Notes under the pieces: model-generated
The model's input: the letters and a program-made list of their open reading frames with translations, nothing else
Told to the model about the DNA's origin: nothing
The model's database searches: none
In this document: positions 23,587 to 31,456 of the stretch, piece by piece
Position numbering within the stretch: position 1 is the first letter of the stretch
How the letters are laid out: the number at the start of each line of letters is the position of its first letter
Made by a program: the position numbers and the translations under genes
DNA from: Methylobacter sp.
GTDB lineage: Bacteria > Pseudomonadota > Gammaproteobacteria > Methylococcales > Methylomonadaceae
Assembly (NCBI GenBank): GCA_030653175.1
Contig: JAURZV010000021.1
Span: 1 to 36,062, forward strand
DNA length: 36,062 nucleotides
Direction of reading: 5' to 3'

Positions 23587-24327
23587 ATGCGAAGCTCCAG
23601 ATTATATACGCCATTGCCACTGGCTACAGGCAGATCTATCGAGCTGGATGATGACAACGGGCATTATGTCAGAACGGTGCTGCGGCTAAAAAAAGACGCC
23701 CAAATCATTTTATTTAACGGTCGCGGCGGAGAATATTTATGCACCGTTGCCGAAGTCAGCCGAAAAGCCGTACTGATTGATGTCGAGCAATGGAGTGACC
23801 GCAGTGTGGAATCGCCGTTGCAGATAACCTTGGGCCTGGGCATCTCGCGGGGCGACAGAATGGATTTGACCGTACAAAAAGCCGTGGAACTGGGTGTTAA
23901 CCAGATCACGCCGTTATTGACCGAACGTTGTGTGGTGCAATTCAAAGGCGAAAAAAAACCGCAGCGCTTATTACATTGGCAAAAAATAGTTCAACATGCC
24001 GCCGAACAAAGCGGCAGAACCACCTTGCCCGCCTTGCTGGAAATTGAGCAGCTACAAAACTGGACAGGCAAGCAACAGGGTCTAAAAGTGTTTCTCGATC
24101 CTTATGCTGAAACGACATTAACGGAGTTAAAACCTGAAGCCACGAAAGTGACCTTACTGACCGGCCCCGAAGGCGGTTTTTCCAATCAGGAACGAGACGC
24201 GGCGAAAGCTTCCGGCTTTATTCCAGTCCGTTTAGGCAGTCGCATATTAAGAACTGAAACCGCATCGCTTGCTGCCTTAGCTGCGGTACAGATGTTGTGG
24301 GGAGACTTTGGCAAAGGAAACAACTAA
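23587..24327 (+). CDS. rsmE: 16S rRNA (uracil1498-N3)-methyltransferase
   Basis: A 246-residue SPOUT-family methyltransferase for U1498 of 16S rRNA. It has an N-terminal PUA-like part (RSSRLYTPLPL, VRTVLRLKKDAQIILFNG) and the C-terminal trefoil knot with LLTGPEGGFSNQE and VRLGSRILRTETASLAAL, which form the SAM pocket. It begins 2 bp after bioA and ends in a TAATG overlap with the next gene, so the three genes form a coupled unit. Confidence 0.95.
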   Translation: MRSSRLYTPLPLATGRSIELDDDNGHYVRTVLRLKKDAQIILFNGRGGEYLCTVAEVSRKAVLIDVEQWSDRSVESPLQITLGLGISRGDRMDLTVQKAVELGVNQITPLLTERCVVQFKGEKKPQRLLHWQKIVQHAAEQSGRTTLPALLEIEQLQNWTGKQQGLKVFLDPYAETTLTELKPEATKVTLLTGPEGGFSNQERDAAKASGFIPVRLGSRILRTETASLAALAAVQMLWGDFGKGNN

Positions 24328-25202
24328 TGATCAGGAAAATTATTTATTCCATAGTGCCGCTTTTGGTATTGCTGTCAGCTGCATCGATAGCTTGCATCGT
24401 AGGTTATTTTATTTTTCAGGGAATAGACGGCCGGCTTCCATTGTCAAAAATAATCACCAAATCGACACAATTATTTTTGGTGCTGAGTATTTTTCCGGCC
24501 ATGGCCTATCTGAAATTTAACAAAGGAGATTTAGGCTTTGCCACAAAAGACGTATTTTTAAAGCAAGTGTTGCTAGGCTTTGGCTTGGGCTTTGTCACCC
24601 TGATGCCGGTGTTTATTGCCCAATATGCACTCGGCATCAATATCATTGACGAAGCACAGCAATGGTCTGTCGGTTTAGTCGTTGAAAAAACGGTTATTTC
24701 GTTATTAGTGGCGCTGTTGGTTTCGATGATTGAAGAGCCGATTTTTCGAGGCATTCTATTTGCCGGTTTAAAAAAGAACTTGCCGGTCATAACGGCAATT
24801 TTACTCAGCTCAACTTATTATGCCGCCTTGCATTTCCTGGACAGCCATACCGAGATACCTTTTCAGCAAGCCGGGATATTAAGCGGCTTTACCTTGATGG
24901 GCGAAGCCTTTGCTAATTTATTGAATCCGGAAATTCCATCGGCATTTTTAGCGCTGTTGATGGTGGGTATTTTTCTGGGAGTGCTCAGAGCAGAGGTAAA
25001 ACAAAGCTTGGGGTTATGTATCGGCTGTCATACCAGCTGGGTATGGCAAATTAAGATGAGTAAGAGTTTATTTAATACCGATTTCAGCTCGGAATATCTT
25101 TATCTGGTCAGCAGCTATGACGGTGTCGTCGGACCTTTAGTTGCCGGCTGGCTCAGCCTCGCCATCATGGGCTATTTTGTTTATAAAAAAATCCGGGGGT
25201 AA
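24327..25202 (+). CDS. CPBP family intramembrane metalloprotease
   Basis: A 291-residue polytopic membrane protein of the CAAX-protease/bacteriocin-processing (Abi) family. The paired-glutamate motif MIEEPIFRGILF (EExxxR) lies near residue 142, a second motif HFLDSH near 171, and the third histidine in IGCHTSW near 233. The start is the ATG in the TAATG overlap with the rsmE stop; a longer reading from 24297 would overlap rsmE by 31 bp. Substrate unknown. Its 3' end overlaps, antisense, the tail of a truncated methyltransferase reading frame. Confidence 0.85.
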   Translation: MIRKIIYSIVPLLVLLSAASIACIVGYFIFQGIDGRLPLSKIITKSTQLFLVLSIFPAMAYLKFNKGDLGFATKDVFLKQVLLGFGLGFVTLMPVFIAQYALGINIIDEAQQWSVGLVVEKTVISLLVALLVSMIEEPIFRGILFAGLKKNLPVITAILLSSTYYAALHFLDSHTEIPFQQAGILSGFTLMGEAFANLLNPEIPSAFLALLMVGIFLGVLRAEVKQSLGLCIGCHTSWVWQIKMSKSLFNTDFSSEYLYLVSSYDGVVGPLVAGWLSLAIMGYFVYKKIRG

Positions 25203-25457
25203 GCGGTGAAGTTTATTTTTACATCGCTCAACAGGATTATTAACCAACTTTGCGCTGATAATGTCATCAATAATTCGATGCCGGGCTGCATTCCCGGCAT
25301 TGGGATTTTTTTCTGCCTTAAAAGCGGAAAGAATTTCCAGCCCTCTTTCATCCATAAAATCCTTGGCATAAATATCCAGGCATACCGATTTCTCGTTTTC
25401 GGCGTCTTGCATGCGAACCCCGCAGCAATAAAAAGCAGTGTTTGATATGGGTTTCAT
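25137..25457 (-). pseudogene. Truncated SAM-dependent methyltransferase (N-terminal fragment)
   Basis: The first about 68 residues (MKPISNTAFYCCGVRMQDAE through RHRIIDDII) match, from memory, the N-terminus of a family of about 270-residue class I O-methyltransferases related to leucine carboxyl methyltransferases. After that the frame reads antisense through the end of the CPBP gene and stops at 106 codons, with no SAM-binding domain. The gene was cut by a deletion that joined it to the CPBP 3' end. It has an AAAGGAATAT ribosome binding site upstream. Last member of the minus-strand accessory block. Confidence 0.65.
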
Positions 25458-25498
25458 ATATTCCTTTAAGGTGGGCTATCGTAAAGTTAATCGAACGA

Positions 25499-25556
25499 CT
25501 GACCAGCTAAGTATTGAATCCATATTGTGTTCGGATTCTGATTGAGCGTATGTCAG
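25499..25556. repeat. Double-stem inverted repeat between the methyltransferase fragment and the paiB remnant
   Basis: CTGAC/GTCAG outer arms and a perfect GAATCC/GGATTC inner stem (25516-25538) occur in about 58 bp. The arrangement is like an attC site, but the boxes lack the AAC/GTT triplets, so it is recorded only as a hairpin. Confidence 0.5.
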
Positions 25557-26189
25557 CGTACATTGTTTACCCCGGCATCGACCAGTGCAGCCATTGTTAC
25601 CGCCTCGCTTTGTCCGCTGGCATTCAGCCCTTGTAGAACACTACTCCGATTTTGTGGCGGTTGATTTTGACTTACTTTCCACTTGCCGGATAGTCGGGTG
25701 ATAACCATTTCAATGCCTACCACAGCTTCACGGTAAAGTCAGCCGGAGCGTCCGATACCGCCCACGGCCCAGAAAAAGCGGTTTCGTTATGCTGCGTTAA
25801 CGCTTCAAGCTGAGCGCGGACCCAAACAGCGTCATCGATGATGCGCAAAGAACCGTAGGCATGAACTACCGTGTAATTCCAGGTCGGAACAACCTTTCCG
25901 GCTTCCTGTTTAGTCGCATACCAAGAAGGGCTGATATAAGCGTCCGGGCCGTGGAATATGGCCAACGTATCAACTCCGAGTCAAGGTCGAGCCAGAGCGG
26001 ATTTGCCCGTGCTATATGGCCGCGTAACACGCCAAAAAGTTCGGGTGTTGGTGCAAGATGCAACGGTATGTGATTGGCATTAATGCCGTTTGCGCCGAGT
26101 GTTACCAAGGTCGCAAGCGGTCGGTTGCGAATCAGCTCGTGCATGACCTCAATATCGGGCTGTTCAAACTGTGCTGGTGGGGGTACATG
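25553..26189 (-). pseudogene. Broken FMN-binding PaiB-type protein
   Basis: Three reading frames together reconstitute a PaiB-like FMN-binding negative regulator. The first runs VPPPAQFEQPDIEV and MHELIRNRPLATLVTLG through ARANPLWLDLDSEL. A frameshift near 25960 leads to LAIFHGPDAYISPSWYATKQ and VPTWNYTVVHAYG. A second shift near 25717-25725 leads to AVVGIEMVITRLSGKWKVSQ and a C-terminus stopping at 25553. No in-frame start codon precedes VPPPAQ, where the family usually begins MY. Two frameshifts plus a lost start make a functional product unlikely. Confidence 0.7.
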
Positions 26190-26203
26190 GGTATAGTCAA
26201 CGG

Positions 26204-26527
26204 CTACTGAGAAATAAGGACTTCGCTAATTTGGATAATCGGCTCTATGTCTGTGTAATTGGGCATGTCGCCTTGCAGCACTGCGGCGTGCGGTGTGAAA
26301 GCGGCCATGAAGTCTTCAGCCGAATCAAACAGGAAGTGGCACATGGCGATATACGCGGCATCCGTTCCCGGCATTGCGCCGACTAGCCCGCGCTCGACTG
26401 AAATACCCTTGAACCCGGAATGGGCGCTCAAAAGTCCAATCGACAACGGCATGTGCGTGTCGATGTAATAGCCCATATCGAACCGTGCGCTTGGGGTGTT
26501 GGGGTACAGGATGCTGATTTTTATCAT
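26204..26527 (-). CDS. EthD family small protein
   Basis: A 107-residue protein with the dimeric alpha/beta-barrel EthD fold. It has MIKISILYPNTPSARFDMGY at the N-terminus, YIDTHMPLSI with the conserved His, and MCHFLFDSAEDF in the middle. EthD members are small stress- or ether-degradation-associated proteins of uncertain chemistry. The start at 26527 is chosen because homology begins there; a longer reading from 26605 adds 26 unrelated residues. It follows the first GFA gene in the minus-strand block, and its stop lies only 14 bp before the broken paiB. Confidence 0.82.
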   Translation of the reverse strand: MIKISILYPNTPSARFDMGYYIDTHMPLSIGLLSAHSGFKGISVERGLVGAMPGTDAAYIAMCHFLFDSAEDFMAAFTPHAAVLQGDMPNYTDIEPIIQISEVLISQ

Positions 26528-26640
26528 GAAGATTCCGTTAGTGGTGGATAGTGGGATAGTGTCGAGAATTGTTCCATGTCTGCTTTTATACCGTTTACGC
26601 TTCATTGTCAGTTTTTAAAATTTCCTCTCCCCAACCCTCT

Positions 26641-26689
26641 CGGTAACCGCTCCTGGGTTGCTCTACCTCCTGCATCCGAGCAGTCGTCC
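26641..26689 (+). repeat. Dispersed repeat, copy D
   Basis: Contains CGCTCCTGGGTTGCTCTACC and TCCTGCATCCGAGCAGTCGTC, matching the copies near 2783, 5891 and 14117. It lies between the GFA gene and EthD gene and is flanked by CTCTCC/GGAGAG-like arms. The 180-bp gap 26528-26707 holds nothing else recognisable. Confidence 0.7.
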
Positions 26690-26707
26690 AGCAAGAGAGG
26701 GGGCGTA

Positions 26708-27103
26708 TCATCGTCCCGGCTGCCATTCCGGGTAACAAGGAATGCCTTCATATTCTAGCCACGGAACATCGTGCGATGTCCAGATATGCATTTGAGGAGC
26801 GATACCGGGATCTTCATCCAGCGTTGCCACCCGAACAATAACATGAGGCTGGTTCACCCGCTCAGCCACCAGATGAGATCCGCACACCGAGCAGAAATAG
26901 CGCCGCTTTCCCGGAGAAGACTCGAAGGCTGAAAGCTTTTCTTCACCTTTCAGCCAGCGAAAATGTTCACGCATTACACCAGCCGTGGAGGCAAACACAG
27001 CTGCATGCGCTTTTTGGCAAGTCCGGCAATGACAATGGGCGACAGGCATATCGATGCTATCGATTTCGTACTCAATGACTCCGCATAAGCAACTACCTTT
27101 CAT
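26708..27103 (-). CDS. GFA family zinc-binding protein (first copy)
   Basis: A 131-residue member of the GFA (glutathione-dependent formaldehyde-activating enzyme) fold. Zinc ligands are apparent in GSCLCGVIEYE, HCHCRTCQKAH and YFCSVCGSHL. Despite the family name most members have no proven formaldehyde activity. The start ATG follows AAGGAAAGAAT and stands about 20 nt after a GTTATGC sequence that could be a cassette boundary. A second GFA gene lies at 32504-32917; the two are clearly divergent, so they look independently acquired rather than duplicated in place. Confidence 0.88.
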   Translation of the reverse strand: MKGSCLCGVIEYEIDSIDMPVAHCHCRTCQKAHAAVFASTAGVMREHFRWLKGEEKLSAFESSPGKRRYFCSVCGSHLVAERVNQPHVIVRVATLDEDPGIAPQMHIWTSHDVPWLEYEGIPCYPEWQPGR

Positions 27104-27198
27104 ATTCTTTCCTTATCGCGGCATAACTAAATTGGTGGATACTCGCCCTAACCGATAATCGCTTCTGCACGTCAAAAACGCGCTGTTTAAATTCATAC

Positions 27199-27307
27199 GG
27201 TTCAAAGCAAGCTTTAAACTCCAGCATTCAAATTTCTTGGAGTCCAAAGCTTGCTTTGGTCGCATTAAAATAGCCTTTGCGATTTAAAAAGGTGGGGAGC
27301 AGTTACC
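27199..27307. repeat. Dispersed palindromic repeat, long form
   Basis: TTCAAAGCAAGCTTTAAACTCC and its inverted counterpart GGAGTCCAAAGCTTGC are followed by AGCCTTTGCGATTTAA and GGTGGGGAGCAGTTAC. A shorter version lacking the middle occurs at 32421-32500. It occupies the 216-bp gap between the SRPBCC and first GFA genes. Confidence 0.7.
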
Positions 27308-27319
27308 CGGTGAAAACAT

Positions 27320-27754
27320 TTAACTTGTTTCCGCCCGAATCTTTAACGCCTGATTCATCGCGATGAACCCTGACTTTGTGCCACCCTCAAGCTTAGACTT
27401 GGCAAGCCCGACCAAAATACCGGAAAACTTTTCGCCGTGTATAAAGCGCACTCGACCCGGCGAGATAGGCTCAATTTGGAAGTAATGCTCGCCATCAAAA
27501 ACCCCAGGCAACAGGAAATGCCCTAGCCAACGCAATTCCTGATTCGGTAGCGCGACAAGTACGGTGGGGCGAAACGTCATGCCTTTGTCGCCAGTCGGTT
27601 GAATGAAAGCAGTCAATCGCTCACCGGTTTTGACTACCCCGTTGATGGAACGAATAAACGGATTCCATTGGGGATACGCGCTGAAGTCAGTGAGTATCGA
27701 CCAGACCTGTTCCGGTGTTGCGGCTATTTCAGTTTCGGTTTTAATTTCGTGCAT
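27320..27754 (-). CDS. SRPBCC domain-containing protein
   Basis: A 144-residue START/Bet v1-like (polyketide cyclase type) hydrophobic-ligand-binding protein. The N-terminus MHEIKTETEIAATPEQVWSI and LTDFSAYPQWNPFI are typical, with the closing helix from about residue 118. The ligand is unknown. It lies 27 bp downstream of the PLP decarboxylase gene on the same strand, so the two probably share a transcript. Followed by a palindromic repeat. Confidence 0.87.
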   Translation of the reverse strand: MHEIKTETEIAATPEQVWSILTDFSAYPQWNPFIRSINGVVKTGERLTAFIQPTGDKGMTFRPTVLVALPNQELRWLGHFLLPGVFDGEHYFQIEPISPGRVRFIHGEKFSGILVGLAKSKLEGGTKSGFIAMNQALKIRAETS

Positions 27755-27781
27755 AGTAAACGCTTTGCTCCGGTTTTATGT

Positions 27782-29185
27782 TTATGGAAAGATCGCCCCA
27801 TTCCGGGCAGTTACGAAAGCGGCTACGGAGCGCTCCACATCAGCCACTGTCGTCGCCCATGAGCATACACTAATTCTAATGGCCGGTTCGCCATTCCAGA
27901 CCGATCCGCCACACCAGCATTCTCCTGACTTTTGGATGTTTTCCAGCGTTGCTTTAGTGTGTTCCGGGCTATCGCAGGCAACAAGAACTTGATTAAAGAC
28001 TACATCATTCAAAATACGAAAGCCTTCGGCGCGTAAATTGTCGGCAAAGCGTTGGGCATGATCGCAAAGACGGTCAACCAGTTCTTCCACGCCGTCTTTG
28101 CCCAGAAATTTCAGCGTTGCCCAAAGCTCAACTGCGCGTCCCCGTCGCGACATTTCTGGCGTGTACTGCATGCCGTCGCGTTGTTCGCCATGAGGAATAT
28201 AAGCTGCCGTTACCTGCATAGCTGCAATCAGGATTTCGCGATATTTGCATAGGATAATGCCGCAATCGTAGGGAGCATTGAGCGTTTTATGAGCATCAAC
28301 AGCCCACGAGTCGGCCTTGTCGATGCCCTGCGTAAGGATTTTTTTAGTGCGCGATCCTGCCGCCCAAAGGCCGAAAGCGCCGTCAACGTGAACCCAGGCA
28401 TTCACGCGCCGAGCGCGATCACATATTTCATCTATCGGGTCAAAAGCACCCGAGTTGACGTTTCCCGCCTGAGTTATCACCAGACAACGGCTGTCCAATT
28501 CGGGCATTTTGTCGGCAATCATGCGTCCTTGACTATCGGTAGGCACTATTTCAACCCGCGACTTGCCAAGGCCTAACAGAGCAAGGGCTTTAAATATGGT
28601 CGTGTGCGCCTGTCCACCCACAACAACGCGCAGCTTGGGCGCATCAAACAACCCGTCTACGTTCACGTCCCAGCACTGCCGTTTTAACAGTTCGTTGCGC
28701 CCAGCCGCAAGCCCGCAAAAATTAGCGGTTGAAGAACCGGTAACGAAACCTGTGGCGGTGTCAGCGGGCAATCCAAGCAAATCAACTAGCCATTTTTCAC
28801 AGGTAGCTTCCAGCTGGGCGTTGATCGGCGACATAACATATAAGGCGGCATTTTGATCCCACACATCCGCCAGCCATTTGGCGGCTAAAGCTGTGGGAAT
28901 CGAGCTTCCGGTTACAAAGCCAAAGTACCTTCCGCCCGTTTGGGTGACTGTTGCCGGTGATCCGTATTCGTGCAATATTCGCAGCAGTTCGGCGGCATTG
29001 CTCGATGCTGCCGGGAAGGGTTCGTCAAAAACAGCCAGATTTTTAACGGCCTCATCGGTTGGAAAAACGTTTCGCTCGTGTATCCCATCCATGTAGGCAT
29101 AGGCGTAAGATTTTGCCTGCTCGAATGGTTTCTTGCCAAAGGTTTGCGAGTACATTTCATCTTGAGTATCCGGTTTTTTTATCAC
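27782..29185 (-). CDS. Pyridoxal-phosphate-dependent decarboxylase (group II type)
   Basis: A 467-residue PLP enzyme of the aromatic amino acid/glutamate decarboxylase family. His194 in VGGQAHTT would stack on the PLP ring, Asp268 in WVHVDGAFG would bind the pyridine nitrogen, and Lys300 in SWAVDAHKTLNAP forms the Schiff base. The start is GTG at 29185. Substrate cannot be told from sequence; no adjacent transporter of amines is evident, although a DMT exporter lies 1.3 kb upstream in the same block. It is larger than a typical integron cassette gene and may be a separate acquisition. Confidence 0.87.
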   Translation of the reverse strand: MIKKPDTQDEMYSQTFGKKPFEQAKSYAYAYMDGIHERNVFPTDEAVKNLAVFDEPFPAASSNAAELLRILHEYGSPATVTQTGGRYFGFVTGSSIPTALAAKWLADVWDQNAALYVMSPINAQLEATCEKWLVDLLGLPADTATGFVTGSSTANFCGLAAGRNELLKRQCWDVNVDGLFDAPKLRVVVGGQAHTTIFKALALLGLGKSRVEIVPTDSQGRMIADKMPELDSRCLVITQAGNVNSGAFDPIDEICDRARRVNAWVHVDGAFGLWAAGSRTKKILTQGIDKADSWAVDAHKTLNAPYDCGIILCKYREILIAAMQVTAAYIPHGEQRDGMQYTPEMSRRGRAVELWATLKFLGKDGVEELVDRLCDHAQRFADNLRAEGFRILNDVVFNQVLVACDSPEHTKATLENIQKSGECWCGGSVWNGEPAIRISVCSWATTVADVERSVAAFVTARNGAIFP

Positions 29186-29269
29186 TCAATAATCTCTTCT
29201 TGTCTTGTTGATGCCAAGCACTTAAGCCGAAGGTGGAACTTTTAGTTGCATGGTGTTTTGATCGGAATA

Positions 29270-29965
29270 TTAGCTCGCATGACCAATCACAGCTTCCAAA
29301 AAAGCTGTAATCAACGGATGCGGTTTTTTTGGCGTAGAGCGCGCTTGCGGCACGAACAGCGTCCCGATAAAAAACGGATGATCAGGGTGTTCAATGACGC
29401 GAATTTCACCTTCGGCATCGGAGCCTGAAATATTCAACGGCCCTTGCCTCAACTCGTCAATGCAATCGGGATTAACCCCGAAGTTACAATAGTAGTGTTC
29501 TTTCGCTGACAAGCCTCCGTAGATTGCCGCTACCTGAGACCCCGGCACAAAATTAAGCTGCATCTCGCGCCCGGCCAGCGAACACGCCAGTTGCGAAATG
29601 AACAGGTTTGAGGCGGACGGATCGTACTCGGCATGTTGCGCGTCCTTAAAACCTAAGACGTTACGGGCATACTCGATCACCATATGCTGAAAACCGCCGC
29701 AGGTACCGAGGCAGGGAATTTTGTTTTCCCTGGCATAGCGAATCGCCCACAGCGTAAACTCCATGTTTTTATATGGACTTCCTGGCGCAACCCATATACC
29801 CGAATAATGTTCAAACAGCTTTGGATCGATGTCTTCAGTTGAAACCCAGTCAGCCGTTAACGCCACATCCAGCAGATTCTGGGCATGCTTGATGGCCGCA
29901 TCGGTGGAAATGTGCGGTGGGAATGTCGGCGTGTATTCACCGAGCAAAGCAATTGACTTAGTCAT
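29270..29965 (-). CDS. Stand-alone class I glutamine amidotransferase-like protein (CTP synthase C-terminal related)
   Basis: A 231-residue protein resembling only the glutaminase half of CTP synthase. It begins MTKSIALLGEYTP. The nucleophile elbow is CLGTCGGFQHM with Cys89, and the C-terminal segment EHPDHPFFIGTLFVPQARS followed by PHPLITAFLEA supplies the His and Glu region. There is no synthase domain here or nearby, so the partner is unknown. Related annotations mention selenocysteine forms; here the codon is an ordinary Cys. The start at 29965 is preferred; a reading from 30124 would overlap the upstream GNAT gene. It is the last of three closely spaced genes with 13-15 bp gaps. Confidence 0.8.
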   Translation of the reverse strand: MTKSIALLGEYTPTFPPHISTDAAIKHAQNLLDVALTADWVSTEDIDPKLFEHYSGIWVAPGSPYKNMEFTLWAIRYARENKIPCLGTCGGFQHMVIEYARNVLGFKDAQHAEYDPSASNLFISQLACSLAGREMQLNFVPGSQVAAIYGGLSAKEHYYCNFGVNPDCIDELRQGPLNISGSDAEGEIRVIEHPDHPFFIGTLFVPQARSTPKKPHPLITAFLEAVIGHAS

Positions 29966-29978
29966 ACTGTTTATTTTC

Positions 29979-30440
29979 CTATGTGGACGGGATGGCAAAG
30001 TGATAAACAAAGAACAGCTCATCACGCTGCCATCCGGCGTCTTGATAAAGCCTTTGGGCTGCTTCGTTGGTTGTCGCGGTTGACAGCGAAACGCGAACCG
30101 CGCCCAAGGAACTCGCGTAGTCAACGGAAGCAGCCATCAGTTTTGAGGCCGCCCCCTTTCTGCGCGCGTGCTCATCAACGAACAGATCGTTGAGCACGAA
30201 TATCCGCGCCAGCGATACCGATGAAAAACTTGGATAGAGCTGGGTAAAACCAACTGCTTTATTGTCTTCATACGCAATGAACAAGACTGATTCATCATGA
30301 TTGAAGCGTGCCGACAAAAACTCTGTTGCCGCATGCAAATCGCTGGCGCGACCGTAAAACTGGCGATAGCCGTCAAAAAGCGGTGCGAGTGCCTCAAGGT
30401 CTGACAAAACGGCCTGCCGAACGGTAATAGTAGTGCTCAT
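29979..30440 (-). CDS. GNAT family N-acetyltransferase
   Basis: A 153-residue acetyl-CoA-dependent acyltransferase. It begins MSTTITVRQAVLSDLEALAP, the acetyl-CoA loop is FVDEHARRKGAASKLM (about 96-111), and motif B has NEAAQRLYQDAGWQRDELFF. Substrate unknown. It lies between the DMT transporter gene (15 bp upstream) and the glutaminase-like gene (13 bp downstream) on the same strand, so these three likely form one small operon. Confidence 0.88.
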   Translation of the reverse strand: MSTTITVRQAVLSDLEALAPLFDGYRQFYGRASDLHAATEFLSARFNHDESVLFIAYEDNKAVGFTQLYPSFSSVSLARIFVLNDLFVDEHARRKGAASKLMAASVDYASSLGAVRVSLSTATTNEAAQRLYQDAGWQRDELFFVYHFAIPST

Positions 30441-30455
30441 ATTTCCCCAAGTTAC

Positions 30456-31334
30456 CTAAGCTGCGCGAATGCGAATTGCAATGCGGGAACCAAACAGGTT
30501 GATGCACAACCCCATAATAACCAACGTGGCAGCGTTTATCTTCCATTGGGAAAGAGGCTCCCCCAAGGCCAGCGTTGAAGCCGTAAACCCGAACACCGGT
30601 ACCAGCAAAGTAAACGGAGCCACTGTCGCAGCCGGATAGTGACTCAATAACCAACTCCATACGGCAAACCCAAGCAGGGTTACCGGATACACCATATAGC
30701 CAATCGCACCGATAGTGAGCCACGAAATATGCGAAATGGTTTCAACACTCCAACTGTTTTGTTCCAGAAAAAACGACAGAACCAATAGCGGTGGCCAGGC
30801 TACGAGGCTTCCCCACACGACCAGCGCAAGCATATCGACTTTGCCGAGCTTCTTGGAAATCAGGCTGCCTACCCCCCACGATGCAGCGGCGGCGATTATC
30901 AAAATCAAACCATAATTCGAAATTTCACCACCAATATTTGCTGCAACCAGCCCGATTCCGGAAAATGAAACCAAGGCTCCCACGATTTGCCAAATGGATG
31001 GTTTTTCAGCCAAGAATAAGACAGCAAGCAAGACAGTGAAGAACACCTGCACCTGAAGCAACAAAGACGCCAGACCTGCGGTTGTCCCTGCATACATGCC
31101 GGAAAACAGCAATGCGAACTGGAGCGAGAACATCACCAACCCGAAACCGACAACCATACGCCACGAAGCGGCCGGACGCTTGATTAAAAAGACCGCCGGA
31201 AACGCGGCGAGAAAAAACCTGAGCGCGCAAAGCAGAATCGGCGGGATTTCTTTAAGGCCAATTTTAATTACAACGAAGTTGAATCCCCAAATTGCGACTA
31301 CCAATATCGCCAATGCCATGTGATGTAAACGCAT
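30456..31334 (-). CDS. EamA/RhaT family DMT transporter
   Basis: A 292-residue inner-membrane exporter with about ten transmembrane helices in two EamA repeats (about 5-135 and 145-285). The first helix begins LAILVVAIWGFNFVVIKIGL, and the motif PPILLCALRFFLAAFP is typical. Related proteins export amino acids or metabolites. The start at 31334 is chosen because the 60 bp upstream are an attC-like site (31356-31419), whose right box ends 21 bp before this ATG. A longer reading from 31394 would translate that site. It heads the transporter-GNAT-glutaminase unit. Confidence 0.88.
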   Translation of the reverse strand: MRLHHMALAILVVAIWGFNFVVIKIGLKEIPPILLCALRFFLAAFPAVFLIKRPAASWRMVVGFGLVMFSLQFALLFSGMYAGTTAGLASLLLQVQVFFTVLLAVLFLAEKPSIWQIVGALVSFSGIGLVAANIGGEISNYGLILIIAAAASWGVGSLISKKLGKVDMLALVVWGSLVAWPPLLVLSFFLEQNSWSVETISHISWLTIGAIGYMVYPVTLLGFAVWSWLLSHYPAATVAPFTLLVPVFGFTASTLALGEPLSQWKINAATLVIMGLCINLFGSRIAIRIRAA

Positions 31335-31355
31335 AGTTTTCCCAGTGTTTGTTAT

Positions 31356-31419
31356 GCCCAATATTTGAGGCAAGGGGCGCGCCAGTTTTGGCACGTCCTG
31401 CTTAATCTTTCGGTTAGCG
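31356..31419 (-). other. Candidate attC recombination site
   Basis: Read on the minus strand: left box CGCTAAC, then AAGCAGGACG, inner stem TGCCA/TGGCG, then CGCCCCTT and right box ATTGGGC, 64 bp in all. AAG pairs CTT and GGACG mostly pairs CGCCC, leaving the bases CA unpaired in the left arm, as extrahelical bases do in attC sites. Each R box differs from consensus at one position. It separates the hydrolase gene from the DMT transporter gene. Confidence 0.55.
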
Positions 31420-31456
31420 TAATCCGGCCCGCTTGCCGACTTTCATCGTAGAGAAC

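Noticed and set aside
25499-25556. attC-like double hairpin beside the paiB remnant
   Set aside because: Outer boxes lack the AAC/GTT core and there is no clear unpaired base in the left arm.
28563-28856. Plus-strand frames opposite the decarboxylase and other cassette genes
   Set aside because: They are antisense to well-supported genes, have atypical composition and show no family motifs.
31335-31394. Longer N-terminus for the DMT transporter
   Set aside because: It would translate the attC-like site and precedes the first membrane helix with unrelated residues.
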